DNA of 64,000 nt, from positions 335,864-399,863 of the forward strand of contig NC_018231.1 in assembly GCF_000227135.1 (NCBI RefSeq), read 5' to 3'. Positions within the stretch are counted from its first letter, which is position 1. The number at the start of each line of letters is the position of its first letter. Source of the stretch: Leishmania donovani (taxonomy: Eukaryota; Euglenozoa; Kinetoplastea; Trypanosomatida; Trypanosomatidae). A model generated the notes under the pieces. That model was not told the origin of the DNA. It worked only from the letters and a program-made list of their open reading frames with translations, and searched no databases. Positions 40,162 through 49,900 of the stretch are shown here, in pieces. The translations under genes were made by a program, and so were the position numbers.

Positions 40162-41059
40162 GCTGGCGACTGGTTGCGAGATGGGGCCCTTGGCGAAGGT
40201 GCTGTTCGAGACAGGGACGAGCTTCCTTACTGTGAGTGGGGTGCGTGTGTGTGTGTGTGTGCGAGCGGTGGTGGTGTTGGTTGGGTGGTGAAAGAGGTGA
40301 GGGGGAGTCGAAGGATAGAGAACGCGAAGCAACCACAAGAAATGCGGCTGAGCGAGGCAATGTAGGCCCCACGCACAAGTATGTGCACAAGCCGCCATCG
40401 ACCGTTGGGCCTCGGAGCATCGTGACGATGACCAGACAAGTCCTAGAAGGGTGTCGAGACGGCGCGGAGAAAGGGGGTTGTGTTGGGAAGGGAGGGGGAC
40501 GGGCGCACGCAGACGGGCACGCCTTTGCCAACGGTCTGCTGGGCGGTTTGGCTCTCCAGTGCTACGACACAACGCGCGGCAGTACAGCGTACGCCGTGTG
40601 CGCGCACACGAGCGAGTGCGCCGGAGCGGTCGCGCGTCGACTTGAAAGAGGCGCCGATCTGATTCGCGTGTACGGATCCACGGTTGAACACATGAGGGCC
40701 GCCGTGGGCAAGGCAGAGGGATGGGGGTGGGGTGGTTGGTGGCGCCACGGAGGCAACGCATGCCACCTGCGAGTAAAGAAAGGCGAAGGGATGGCGAAGG
40801 GTATCAAGCAAAAAAACACACACACATGAAAACGAAAAAAAAAAAACACACAACGCGGCGCGGTGCGGGAGGAGTGCCGACGTTGGCAGCGCCGAGCGCA
40901 CGAACCCCCCTCCCCACGTTGCACACGGCGCCATCAAGGCAATATAGGGGGAGAGAATGGCAGAGGCTCGCGCACGTGGCGATGAGTTCATTGCTTCTTC
41001 GTCTCGCATGTGTCGCCGGTGCTCCCAGCGCCAGCTCAGCTCTCTTCCTCTCCATACAC
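40162..41059. other. Intergenic region, L10 to NMP kinase
   Basis: About 0.9 kb without a gene. It holds a GT repeat at 40241-40262, a candidate L10 splice-acceptor region, and A-rich runs near 40809-40847. Confidence 0.6.
40230..40262 (-). promoter_or_regulatory. Candidate trans-splice acceptor region of L10
   Basis: On the minus strand a CA-repeat/pyrimidine-biased tract (40262-40241) leads into CACTCACAG, with the AG at 40231-40230. This would give a 5'UTR of about 68 bases. Plausible by position only. Confidence 0.3.
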
Positions 41060-41689
41060 CTATGCCTTCAAAGGTTTCTCGCCCATCTCGAGGAATACCT
41101 TTTTCGTGTCGGCGTAGACGGTGTCGCGGTCGCGGTTCGCGTCAATGACGTGGCAGCGGCCATTCGCCTTATAGGCCTCCACGACCGGCATGCACTCCTG
41201 CACGTTGACGCGGAAGCGGTGCCGAATCGTCTCTGCAGCGTCGTCGTCGCGCTTCTCGCCGCTGTTGGCGCCGCGAGAGAGCAGGCGTTCCTCCATGGTG
41301 GCCTCGCTGCAGTCGTAGTAGAGGATGCCGGTGGGCTTGGCGATGCCCTCCTCAAACATGCGCGCCTGGTCCTCCTTGCGCGGGAAGCCGTCAATCACGT
41401 AGCCGACGGAGTTCGGGTGATCGGCGATGGCCTGCCGAAGGAGCTCTACCGTGATCTCGCTCGGCACAATGTTTCCAGAGCGGATGATATCGCCGATCTT
41501 GGCCAGATTGCCTGTGCCAGAGCGCGCCGCCTCGCGCAGCAGCTCGCCGGCGCTGAAATGGGTGTAGCCAAAGTCCTCCACAAGCCGCGCACAGTTCGTG
41601 CCCTTGCCAGAGCCGGGCCCGCCAAGGATGAAGAACACCTTCAGGGGTGTCATGCCTTGCGGCTGCTGCTGCTGAGTCTCGCCCGACAT
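41060..41689 (-). CDS. Short-form nucleoside monophosphate kinase (UMP-CMP/adenylate kinase)
   Basis: A 209-residue cytosolic-type enzyme starting at the ATG at 41689 (MSGETQQQQ). The P-loop GGPGSGKGT is at residues 23-31. GYTHFSAGELLREAARSGT, IVPSEITVELL and GYVIDGFPRKEDQ are the NMP-binding segments, and RLLSRGANSGEKRDDDAAETI is the short lid with the conserved R-x-x-D-D pattern extended by one Asp. It transfers phosphate from ATP to a nucleoside monophosphate. SAGELL and IVPSEIT resemble UMP-CMP kinases, whereas the adenylate kinase 1 group usually has STGDLL, so I favour pyrimidine specificity; I recall the Leishmania locus being annotated as adenylate kinase. There is no glycosomal PTS1 (ends KPLKA) and no clear presequence. 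Confidence 0.9.
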   Translation of the reverse strand: MSGETQQQQPQGMTPLKVFFILGGPGSGKGTNCARLVEDFGYTHFSAGELLREAARSGTGNLAKIGDIIRSGNIVPSEITVELLRQAIADHPNSVGYVIDGFPRKEDQARMFEEGIAKPTGILYYDCSEATMEERLLSRGANSGEKRDDDAAETIRHRFRVNVQECMPVVEAYKANGRCHVIDANRDRDTVYADTKKVFLEMGEKPLKA

Positions 41690-42578
41690 CGATGCTTGCA
41701 ACAGAAAGGAAATAGTGAGGTGAGGCGGCCGTGTGGGGATATCCGGAGGGGAATGACAGTGCTGCAGAGAGATGATGATGATGGGGAGCAGGTTTTTGGG
41801 AATGATTCACAGGGAAGCGCAGCCGCCAAGGCGACAGGAGGAAGGGGCCATCGGCAGTACCACACGAATGAACGCAGATGCTGTGCAAGGACCCTCACAG
41901 CTGGCGGTTTGGGTTCGGCCCCTTCCCCTCTCGTGCACCGTTACACCAGGATCAGGGTGTCTCGCTCCACTTCTGCCAGCGTGAGCACACTCCAAGCGAC
42001 CGGAAGGGACGGCGGGACACCGGCGCTCATGCCATGAACATCGCTTCGCTCTCTTTCTCTCGTCCCAGCGCACAAGTGCACGTGTGCTCTATGGCGACGG
42101 CAGGCCTGACAACACGCGACACAGACCACACACACACAGCAAGATGGCTGCCCCCCCCCCCCGCGCTCCTACACGGCAGAGCGTTCCTTTGCGATGAGTG
42201 GCGGCAGCGGCGGCGTCGAAGCGGATGGTGAGGTGAGGAGGTACCCCAAACCGAAAAAGAGAGGAGCCGCACAGCCGCGGCTCACATGTGCAGTGGCAGA
42301 CAGACACAGATGCATCAGGGGAGAGGAGGGGAGGAGGGAGGAAGGGGGTGGCATCACTGTCACCGCGCGCACCCCTCCCCTTTTACCCCTTCCCATGCTC
42401 CCACTCCTTTCCCCCTCCCCTCTTCTTCCACAACTGCACCACTCATTTCACCATCGGCAGCAACGAACCAGCTGATTGGGCGTTACGAAGGACTCAGAGA
42501 CGAGAGCGGCTCCATCACCCACTAATCCAGCCACACCGTTGCACACGCGTTGGTCTCCCTTACACCGGGCGGCCTCAT
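41690..42578. other. Intergenic region, 0.9 kb
   Basis: No gene supported. A C-run of about 13-14 lies at 42149-42162. The right part (42330-42450) is pyrimidine-rich on the plus strand. Confidence 0.6.
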
Positions 42579-44153
42579 CTACGCCCGCCGGTTGCTCACG
42601 CAGCCAGGACGTTCACCAGGTTGCCGGTACCGCGGGTCAATGCCGAGGTCAATGATGGCTTCCTGCGCCGTGGAGCCCACGGCACGCTGGATGGCAGCTT
42701 GGCGGTCCCACTCGCGGCCTTTGGGCCACCGCCGCTGCGCCTCGGCTACTCGCAGCGCCTCTGAGTCGCCGAGGAGTTCATCCGAGAAGGGGCGCACTAC
42801 CACTGCCATCGCCTCGTCGACCTCAGCTACGCCGTCATCCACGTACGCCGCCTCCGGTGCAGAGGAGATGCGAATCGGCGAGCTGACGTGCCCGCTGTCC
42901 AGCACTGACCACCCACCCACCTCCGCCACGTGCTGGTGGGCAACCGCTAGCGGAGCCACGTTCAGGATGATCCGCTCCCACATGCGATTCTCCGTCGCCT
43001 GCAGCCGTGCCGCCCGCTCCTCGATGCTGTTCTGGAAGGCGTCTGTCACCATGACGTTGTAGTTGTGCAGCGACGGGTCGAAGCTGCCTGCGTCTCGAGT
43101 ATCAGTCAAGGCGCCCACGACGCCGTCGGGGACCACCTCCTGACCCCCGCTGGCCATGCAGCTGCGCAGCGCCTCTACGAAGTCCTCACGAGATGCGTGC
43201 CGAACTTGACGTGCACGGAGGCGGTACTCCCGCGCCGCTGGTGGGCTGCGATACCGATCAGCCACGCGGATGGTTGGCACCGGGCTCCGCCACCACTGTG
43301 CAGAATGAGCGGCGTAAGAGGGGCGCAGGGAGTAGTGTGGCTTTGTTCGATGATGATATCCGGTGTGGGCCGCAGCTGCCGTTGCCGCTGGGGCTGAGGG
43401 TGGTGGGGCTGAAGGTGCTGGGACTGGGGGTACTGGGGCGGTAATGGACGACGAGCTGGGCGGTTGCGCCCCGCTGCCACGCCCACAGTGCTCTGTAGGG
43501 CGACTTGCTAGCAAGCGGCGCGCCACCCCTACCGTTGTACTGATGGGTCTCTGTGGTACGCTACAGCGAGTGAAAAGCGGGCTCGCATGCGAGCGTCCCT
43601 GGTGCAATGCAGCGCTCGGAGCGCTGATGCCGCGCTCCCCACTCCTCGCCTTCGCAGCTGTGTGGAGTGGCGGTGTAGGTGCCACGAGACCTGCGGGCGA
43701 CGCTCCTGCATCCCCGTCACCGTTGACTGCCGACAAAATCGGCGTCGCGTGCGAGGTCTGTCCTGGACAACGCCCAGTGCACCTCTTTGGCTGCCGCTGC
43801 TGCTGTGGGAGCGAGGGACACTGCGGCTTCTGCGGCGCAACAGCGGCTGATTTTCGAGGGGAGCCAGCAGCGCTGCTTGTCGTTGCCTGTGCGGCACCCT
43901 GGTCGTCCCCCGGCGCCGCGACCGCGGGCGTTGCAGTTGCCGCACGCGGGGCAAGACAGTAGCGTCGCAACGTGCGCTTGACCCGCTGATGCCTCGGTGC
44001 CGTCGCGGCGTTTGAAGCTGCCGACGTCGGTGACCGTGCACCCATGCAAGACCGTGCAGCGCTTCTCGATCCGGGGTAGGCGTGGATGCGGGGACGGAAG
44101 TCGTAGGGTATCTCCCACGAGGCCCGATAGTCGCGTGACGCCACCACAGGCAT
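42579..44153 (-). CDS. Hypothetical protein with an ordered C-terminal third
   Basis: A 524-residue protein with no recognised family, starting at the ATG at 44153. The N-terminus (DYRASWEIPYDFRPRIHAYP) looks like a short conserved linear motif: aromatic, with a Y-D-F-R-P core. Residues about 50-300 are Ala/Pro/Ser-rich and Cys-containing and probably disordered. The C-terminal ~220 residues are more regular: REDFVEALRSCMASGG, SLHNYNVMVTDAFQNSIEER with a following coiled-coil-like segment (AARLQATENRMWERI), then VAEAQRRWPKGREWDRQAAI. No signal peptide or membrane helix. Function unknown. Confidence 0.72.
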   Translation of the reverse strand: MPVVASRDYRASWEIPYDFRPRIHAYPGSRSAARSCMGARSPTSAASNAATAPRHQRVKRTLRRYCLAPRAATATPAVAAPGDDQGAAQATTSSAAGSPRKSAAVAPQKPQCPSLPQQQRQPKRCTGRCPGQTSHATPILSAVNGDGDAGASPAGLVAPTPPLHTAAKARSGERGISAPSAALHQGRSHASPLFTRCSVPQRPISTTVGVARRLLASRPTEHCGRGSGAQPPSSSSITAPVPPVPAPSAPPPSAPAATAAAAHTGYHHRTKPHYSLRPSYAAHSAQWWRSPVPTIRVADRYRSPPAAREYRLRARQVRHASREDFVEALRSCMASGGQEVVPDGVVGALTDTRDAGSFDPSLHNYNVMVTDAFQNSIEERAARLQATENRMWERIILNVAPLAVAHQHVAEVGGWSVLDSGHVSSPIRISSAPEAAYVDDGVAEVDEAMAVVVRPFSDELLGDSEALRVAEAQRRWPKGREWDRQAAIQRAVGSTAQEAIIDLGIDPRYRQPGERPGCVSNRRA

Positions 44154-45105
44154 GACGGCAGAGCCTCACGTCGCGTTGTCGAACGGTTAAGGTGTTCGTC
44201 TAATGCAAGCGGTAGCGTCTCGACTGTAGCCGTGTGTGCTGCCGATCGACGCGGCGCACGGCAGAGGGGGTGGGAGGGTGGGAGGGAGGGAGGGTGATGG
44301 GAGGGATGGATGGGGTCGACAGCCGGCGGTCGGGGAGGGGGGAAATGGTGATGGTGAGTTGAGGGGGCTCACACTCGATTGCACCTCCCATGGCGATGCA
44401 TGGTACCGGGCCTGCTGCGTCTCCTCTGAAGGTCTCACCGTTCCTGCACGCGACGTGCAGCAGACCAGGGCCGCTGGCTCATGCACGTACACGCCCTGCT
44501 TTTTGCCTGCACAAGCAGAGGCGGGAGGCACCGATGCGAACGACGGGCGGACCACGTCTCGGGCACGCGGCGAAAAAAAATATGCAAAACGTCGACGGTG
44601 CGTTTCGTGATGCGGCAGAGCGGTGGCGGTGCAGCATGTGCAGGGGGGGGGGGCAGGGGGCGCACAGCGCCGTCTTGCGGCTGTGGCAAGAGATACATAC
44701 GCGCGCACAGAACGCGCCACCGAAAGGTAAAGCGCCGCAGCACGAGCGATGCGCAGCCGACAAGGACGGAGGAGCGCGAGGAGGCGAGAGTGGGGGGGGG
44801 GCTCGAGAGCGAGGGAGGGTGGGGGTGCGATACGGGACTTAGAACGGACAAGACAAACCTCCACAGCTTCATGGGCGCTCCCCTCTCCTGTCTTGCTCAC
44901 GCCCTCTTTCTGTGCGCCGCTCTCTCCACCGCGCACGCGCATACACGCGCACACACAGACACAAGCAGAACGCGAAGCGACGATCTAAAAGTAAAGAATA
45001 GCAACACCATCGTGAAGACGGGGATGCGACGCGGAATGTAGATGATAACGCAAAAGAACGGAAGGACGCGCACGTCGATGCGCCCTCACCGATGCAGGGT
45101 GAGGT
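44154..45105. other. Intergenic region with a G-quadruplex-capable tract
   Basis: About 0.95 kb between the Cys-rich gene and the 524-residue gene. It contains a tRNA-like 5' half (44170-44210, rejected as a gene), a G-run tract at 44266-44294 and a G10 run at 44643-44652. No protein gene supported. Confidence 0.6.
44266..44294 (+). other. G-quadruplex-capable tract / transcript polypyrimidine tract
   Basis: GGGGGTGGGAGGGTGGGAGG and continuing GGGAGGG blocks give seven G-runs separated by single bases on the plus strand. In the transcript it is a C-rich polypyrimidine tract about 110-140 bases upstream of the ATG at 44153, a position suited to guiding trans-splicing. The two readings are not exclusive. 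Confidence 0.6.
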
Positions 45106-46551
45106 CTACTTGGCGTAGTGATGGTGAATGATGGCCACGGCTGGGCTGCCGCACATCACCGGCTGCCTACCCCACCATCCGCACTGCCATAGAGGACACA
45201 TCCACCTCGAGGGGGTGACTCTGGGAGCCGTCGCGGCAGCTGCGGACGGATCACACAGGCGGCACTGTGGCAACCCGCATGGCGGCCGCACTCTCCCACC
45301 GTTCTCTGTCGCATTGCGCAGCAGGTGCGATATCACCTCATCCACAGTGCGCAAATCCTGATCAAGGTGAAGGTCTGGCGACGCAGCTCCGGCGGTGGCT
45401 GGCACTGATGGTGGCGGTGGTGTTGTCGCCGACGCCGCCGCAGCCGCATTCTCACATGTGGCCGCAGGAGGCAGAGTTTGACGGGCACACGCCTCCTCCT
45501 TTGTGGGAGCGTTGGCCGTGTGCCCCTCCGTAGCGGCCAGTGGCTGCTGCTGTGGTGATGGCAACGGCGGCGGCACGGACGCTTCTGCCTTGCACGTTGG
45601 TGCCTGCTTGTCAATGCCGCAGAGGAAGCAGAAACGACCCACTGAGGCAGCGCCTCGAGCTTGAGTTCTGTGTTCCGCACCGGGGGCCACGTGTGGCCCC
45701 ATCGGACACATCGCAGGCATGTCCTGCACAGCCTCCAACCCACTCGGAGTGGCGACCGCAACACGTTGGCCACATGTTGGGCAGTGCAGGAAGCCGCAGA
45801 GCCGATCCATGACATGGCTTTCCACGGTGCACGGTGATGAGGGAGCAGCAACAGCAGCTGCTGACGGAGATGGTTGTGGGTTGCCGGCACCGCTTGCTAG
45901 TGGCGCTGCACTGCGCAGCTCAGCGGCTGCAGCAGGCTGTGACTCCTGCAGCGGCGGTTGTGGCACCGGTGACATGCCTACCGGCAGCGAATCAACGCAG
46001 CTGCCCACCCCGAGAGGCGCGGTGGCAGCAGAGATAGGATCGTCGGCGGCCGTGAACGGCGCTACCCCTGCCAAGGCGGGCTGAGGATTGATGACCGGGA
46101 TGAACGGTAAAGTTGCTGCTGCATCGTGCGACGTAGACGACACGTAGCCCGCATAAAAGTCGCCGACAGCGCTGTCGAACGCCAGTGGCGGCACCAAGAC
46201 GTGTAGGCGCGTGTCGTCCATCTCGCCAGAGGGGCAAGGCAGCGAAGAATCCGGCAGCGGCGCATAGGCTTTCTGCCACGACGGCACGATGCGCTCACGA
46301 CCAGTGCCAACGACTCGTCCACGGCCGCATTTTCGCGGCGGTGCGGTACGTGGGCCGGAGAGCCGGCGCCGCGGTGGCGGCGGGTGCGGGCGAGGGTGCG
46401 CCGTAGGCAAGACAAGTGGGCACAGACGCGGTGGCGTACAGTCGCACCGTCGCTCACGAGTGCGGTAGACAACGGTGCCATCGACGTTCACCTCCTTTGC
46501 GAGATCGCCGTGGACGCCGTGGCGGCAGTACCACGGAACCGTCGAGGCCAT
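45106..46551 (-). CDS. Cys-rich putative zinc-binding protein of unknown family
   Basis: A 481-residue protein. I start at the ATG at 46551 (MASTVPWYCRHGVHGD); upstream codons look like UTR. Cys clusters occur along the chain: C-R-H-G-V-H at the N-terminus with a following RRCDC, CGFLHCPTCGQ near residue 255, CFLCGIDKQAPTC near 306-318, CGLPQCRLCDP near 428-438 and CPLWQCGWWG near 455-465. The CxxC pairs could bind zinc, but spacing matches no named finger I recognise. Linkers are Pro/Ala/Ser-rich. The C-terminus ends IIHHHYAK. No membrane helix. Function unknown; a nucleic-acid or protein-interaction role is only a guess. Confidence 0.72.
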   Translation of the reverse strand: MASTVPWYCRHGVHGDLAKEVNVDGTVVYRTRERRCDCTPPRLCPLVLPTAHPRPHPPPPRRRLSGPRTAPPRKCGRGRVVGTGRERIVPSWQKAYAPLPDSSLPCPSGEMDDTRLHVLVPPLAFDSAVGDFYAGYVSSTSHDAAATLPFIPVINPQPALAGVAPFTAADDPISAATAPLGVGSCVDSLPVGMSPVPQPPLQESQPAAAAELRSAAPLASGAGNPQPSPSAAAVAAPSSPCTVESHVMDRLCGFLHCPTCGQRVAVATPSGLEAVQDMPAMCPMGPHVAPGAEHRTQARGAASVGRFCFLCGIDKQAPTCKAEASVPPPLPSPQQQPLAATEGHTANAPTKEEACARQTLPPAATCENAAAAASATTPPPPSVPATAGAASPDLHLDQDLRTVDEVISHLLRNATENGGRVRPPCGLPQCRLCDPSAAAATAPRVTPSRWMCPLWQCGWWGRQPVMCGSPAVAIIHHHYAK

Positions 46552-46900
46552 TTTTGGAGGGAGGGCAGAAGGCAGAGTGAGGTGGGGTGGGCGAAGGGGC
46601 TGACGTGAAGGCGGAGAAAGACCGAGAGGACGAAGTGAAGAGGAGAGGGCAACTCGCGGCCAGAGCACGCATACAAATGCCCGCGACATGGGCAGGCGCT
46701 CCCATGAGAGCCTGCGCAGGGTGGGGCGAGTGAGGAGTTGGAGGGGACACGACACGATGAGACCGACCCACCACGTACTACACGACGCCGCGTGCGCCCG
46801 CCACGATTGCGTCGGGTATCACAAAGCAGATGCGCGGAAAGGGGTGGGGTGGAGTGGGTGACTGGGTGGGGACTGCTCGTAGCGGCGGGCACATACACGG
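46552..46900. other. Short intergenic region (349 bases)
   Basis: The tightest spacing in the window, between the SET-domain gene and the Cys-rich gene. GGTGGGG-type purine-rich stretches lie at 46579-46590 and 46838-46868; in transcript sense these are pyrimidine-rich and precede the Cys-rich gene. No gene. Confidence 0.6.
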
Positions 46901-49900
46901 TCAGACGCGACTGCCGGGGCGCGCGCGAAGAACATCGTCTGCAGCACCGAACGCCGCCGCCGCGGCAGCGCGCGGCCTTTGCGACATGCAATAGAGGGGC
47001 CACAGAAGACCGTTGCAGAGCGCTGGCACGGCTGCCGCCCGCCCCGGCGACGTCCGCACCAGGGACGTGGCGTGGTGCAGATCATCGAGGTTCACGAGGA
47101 TGAGACGGTGCGCCGCGCTCTCGCCACCGCGACCGGCGCTTTGGTTTGCGGTGGGCCCACCCCCACCGCCCGGCGATGCCCGAGCCGTCGATCCTTGCGA
47201 ATCGCCCGTGATCCGCCGCGGCGCGCCCGTGTCGCTCGCCTCGCCGCCGGTGTCTCGGGTGCGGTGCACGGCGCTGTAGTCGATGTCCATGAGCAGCAGT
47301 CCCACGGAATCGGTCGTTGCCACGACGCACGTTCGCAGCGCCTCCTCGTAGCGGGAGAGGGCGTGCGGTGTGAGGCAGGATGACGTCCCGGCGAAGGGTG
47401 CGGGTGCCAAGGCACTGATGTCCGTTAGCCGAAACACCGCCCAATGCGCCGCCCAGTCGTGGGTGAGCGCTGCCGCTCGCTGTCGCTTCGAGTTCGCCGA
47501 CGGCGGGCGACCGACTCGGCGCCGCCCCTTCTGCGGGCCCAGCCGCGCGTTACTCGGGGCGTGTGGGGACACGTAGTCGGCTAGGTGCTGCTCCCTCAAG
47601 AGGGTGCCCAGCTGCCGACTCGTGAGCGGGACGCGCTCCAGCGGCCGCAGGAGGACCCTCTCGACACTCGACCGCAGCGTCTGCACGACGACGAAGAGGT
47701 CCTCCTCCGGCGGCGGCACGTACACATCGACGATGTCGTGGCCGCCGGCGCAGTCGACAGAGGAGGACGGGATGCCAAGGCGCACGGGCCGCCGACGCCA
47801 GACGACATCGCCTACACCGACTGCAAAACGGTAATCGCCGTTGTAGCGCTGGAACCGATAGCCTGTCGCCGGTGACGCTGCAAGGCGGCGGTTGAGCAGC
47901 ACGGCATCGGCGTAGGGTACCACGTGGCCTTCGGCCACGGCCTGTCGCTCCAGCTTAGCGTCGTAGTCCTCGCCGTAGGTCCACGCGAGCAGCGACGTGC
48001 CGGGCGGGATGTCGGTGGTAGCCAGGAAGAAGGGGACCGTCACGAAGAAACTGCGTTCTTCGAGAAAAAGACACGGCGCGCGGCGGCGCGGCGGCCGTCG
48101 CTTGGGCTTCGCGTACAGGGCGGCGAGACGGTCGTCCACCGCAGCGGCAGGCACGGCAGCAGCGCCACTGGCCACCGCGACGGGGGGAGGCGGCCCCTTC
48201 TTAGCCCTCTGCACGCGACGTCGATGGTAGGGCCGCTTCGCTGTTGCGGCACGCACCACCTGCACCCGCTCCTCGGCCGTCAGGGACGGCGATGCATCCA
48301 CGCCAGCGGACTTTGTGATAACCCTCTCACCCGCGCTCTTCAGCTCCTCCGGGCCACCAGCAGGGGCCGCCGCCGTCCCCTGTGCGCTGGCGAATTCGCT
48401 GGGCACAGACAGTATCACCGAGCACAGCTCCACGTTGCCAAACCGGGACGCGTTGTAGCGGTGATTGATGTAGCGGGTGAGGCCCTGGCCGAAGCACACG
48501 CCGTGGCGCCCGAGCCCCAGCGCGTAGGTGTCGTCCGTGACGAAGGATAGATCGTCCTCCTCCTCATCCCCCCCTGGATGTGTCTGTGCCTCATGCTGGG
48601 CGGTGGTCTTGGTGTGGGCCACTGCGTTGTCACCGCGCAACGCACGCTCGCTAACGAGCCGCTCCACCTTGCGCGTCGCCACGGCGGGGCCGCAGTACAA
48701 CAGGCACGTGCCGTAGGGCAGCCAGGCGGAGGCGACAACGCCCTTCTGATTATCTCCCAGCTCCGGCGCCGGGGCGAGGGAGACCAGCGTGAAAGGAAAG
48801 GCGGCCTCCGCGACGTGGCTCGCATGCCGCCGTCCCACGCCGTGGTAGTAGGCCAGGTGGGCCGGCCACTCGGGGAAGCGCTTGACACCCGTGTACACGT
48901 TACCGATCAGGTCCTCTTGGCCGGCGGTGGCCTCCTTCATGCCACCGCCGCCCTCGGCGGCAGTGCACGGGGCCGTGACACCATCAGGACACCCGCACTT
49001 TTTGTTTAACTCGCTATAGCAGCGCCGGTACCACGAGACCTCGTCAAGGCAGCGGTAGTACGACTCCAGCGATACGTAGATCTCCTCGCCCTCCTCCAAC
49101 CGCGTGGTACACACCACTGCCATCAACGACGCCCGGGGGTACGGGTTTGGTGGCACTGATGTACTAGACGTGCGATGCGTGTGTGGCTTTCCCTCTTCAC
49201 CTTCGCCTTCCTTCGGCTTCACGGCCGCCGTGTCGGTGGCCATCCTTCCGGCGCTGCCATCGTTACTATCAGAGGCTGCCCTGCCCGGCAGACCGTAGTG
49301 AAGGGCAATGCAGCGCGCGTTGGGGCGCAGGTATGGCTCCGTCACACGCGGCAGCTTGCGGAACTGCGGGTATAGCGGAGGCTGTGCTGGTGTGCCAGGC
49401 ACCGTCGTTGCGGCCGCGGCTGCCGCGTCCTCCCCGGCAGCGCCGGTGTCGTGTGCGTACGTCTTCCACGCCGCATCGAGTCGGTGCTGCTCGACGGCAT
49501 ACAGCACCTCGGCCCGGTCAATCAGCTCGCTGAACACGGCATCGCCCTCCACCGCCAGCACGGAGTGCCGCAGAAATGCCCGCTGAACTTTCACGGGCTC
49601 GCCAAAGCCGTGGTGCGAGTGGCGGCGGTGCATGGGCTGGAAGGTGTAGCCGGTTGCCGTCGCTGACGCCGATGATGACGAGGGTGGGGAGAAAGGGATA
49701 GCGTAGGAGGCGCTTGCGGCGAGGTGCGAGCTCGATGGAGGCGCCTTGCGAACTCCAATCATGCAGATACCCCTCCCGCGTCGCTGCGCCTGCTCCACCT
49801 CAGCGTCGGAGAGGCCAAGGTAAGCCTTGATGAAGGCGCCGTAGCGTTGCGTGTGGAAAGTCACGCGCGTCTGACGCGGACGCGGAAGTGCGGCGAAGGG

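Noticed and set aside
40721..42037. Plus-strand open frame of 438 codons opposite the NMP kinase
   Set aside because: Its central part is the exact antisense of a well-recognised kinase and both ends are non-coding.
44170..44210. tRNA-like 5' half (GTTGTCGAACGGTTAAGGTG resembles a Ser/Leu-type D-arm)
   Set aside because: No matching anticodon stem, no GGTTCGANTCC T-arm and no pairing acceptor strand downstream. Probably chance or an old fragment.
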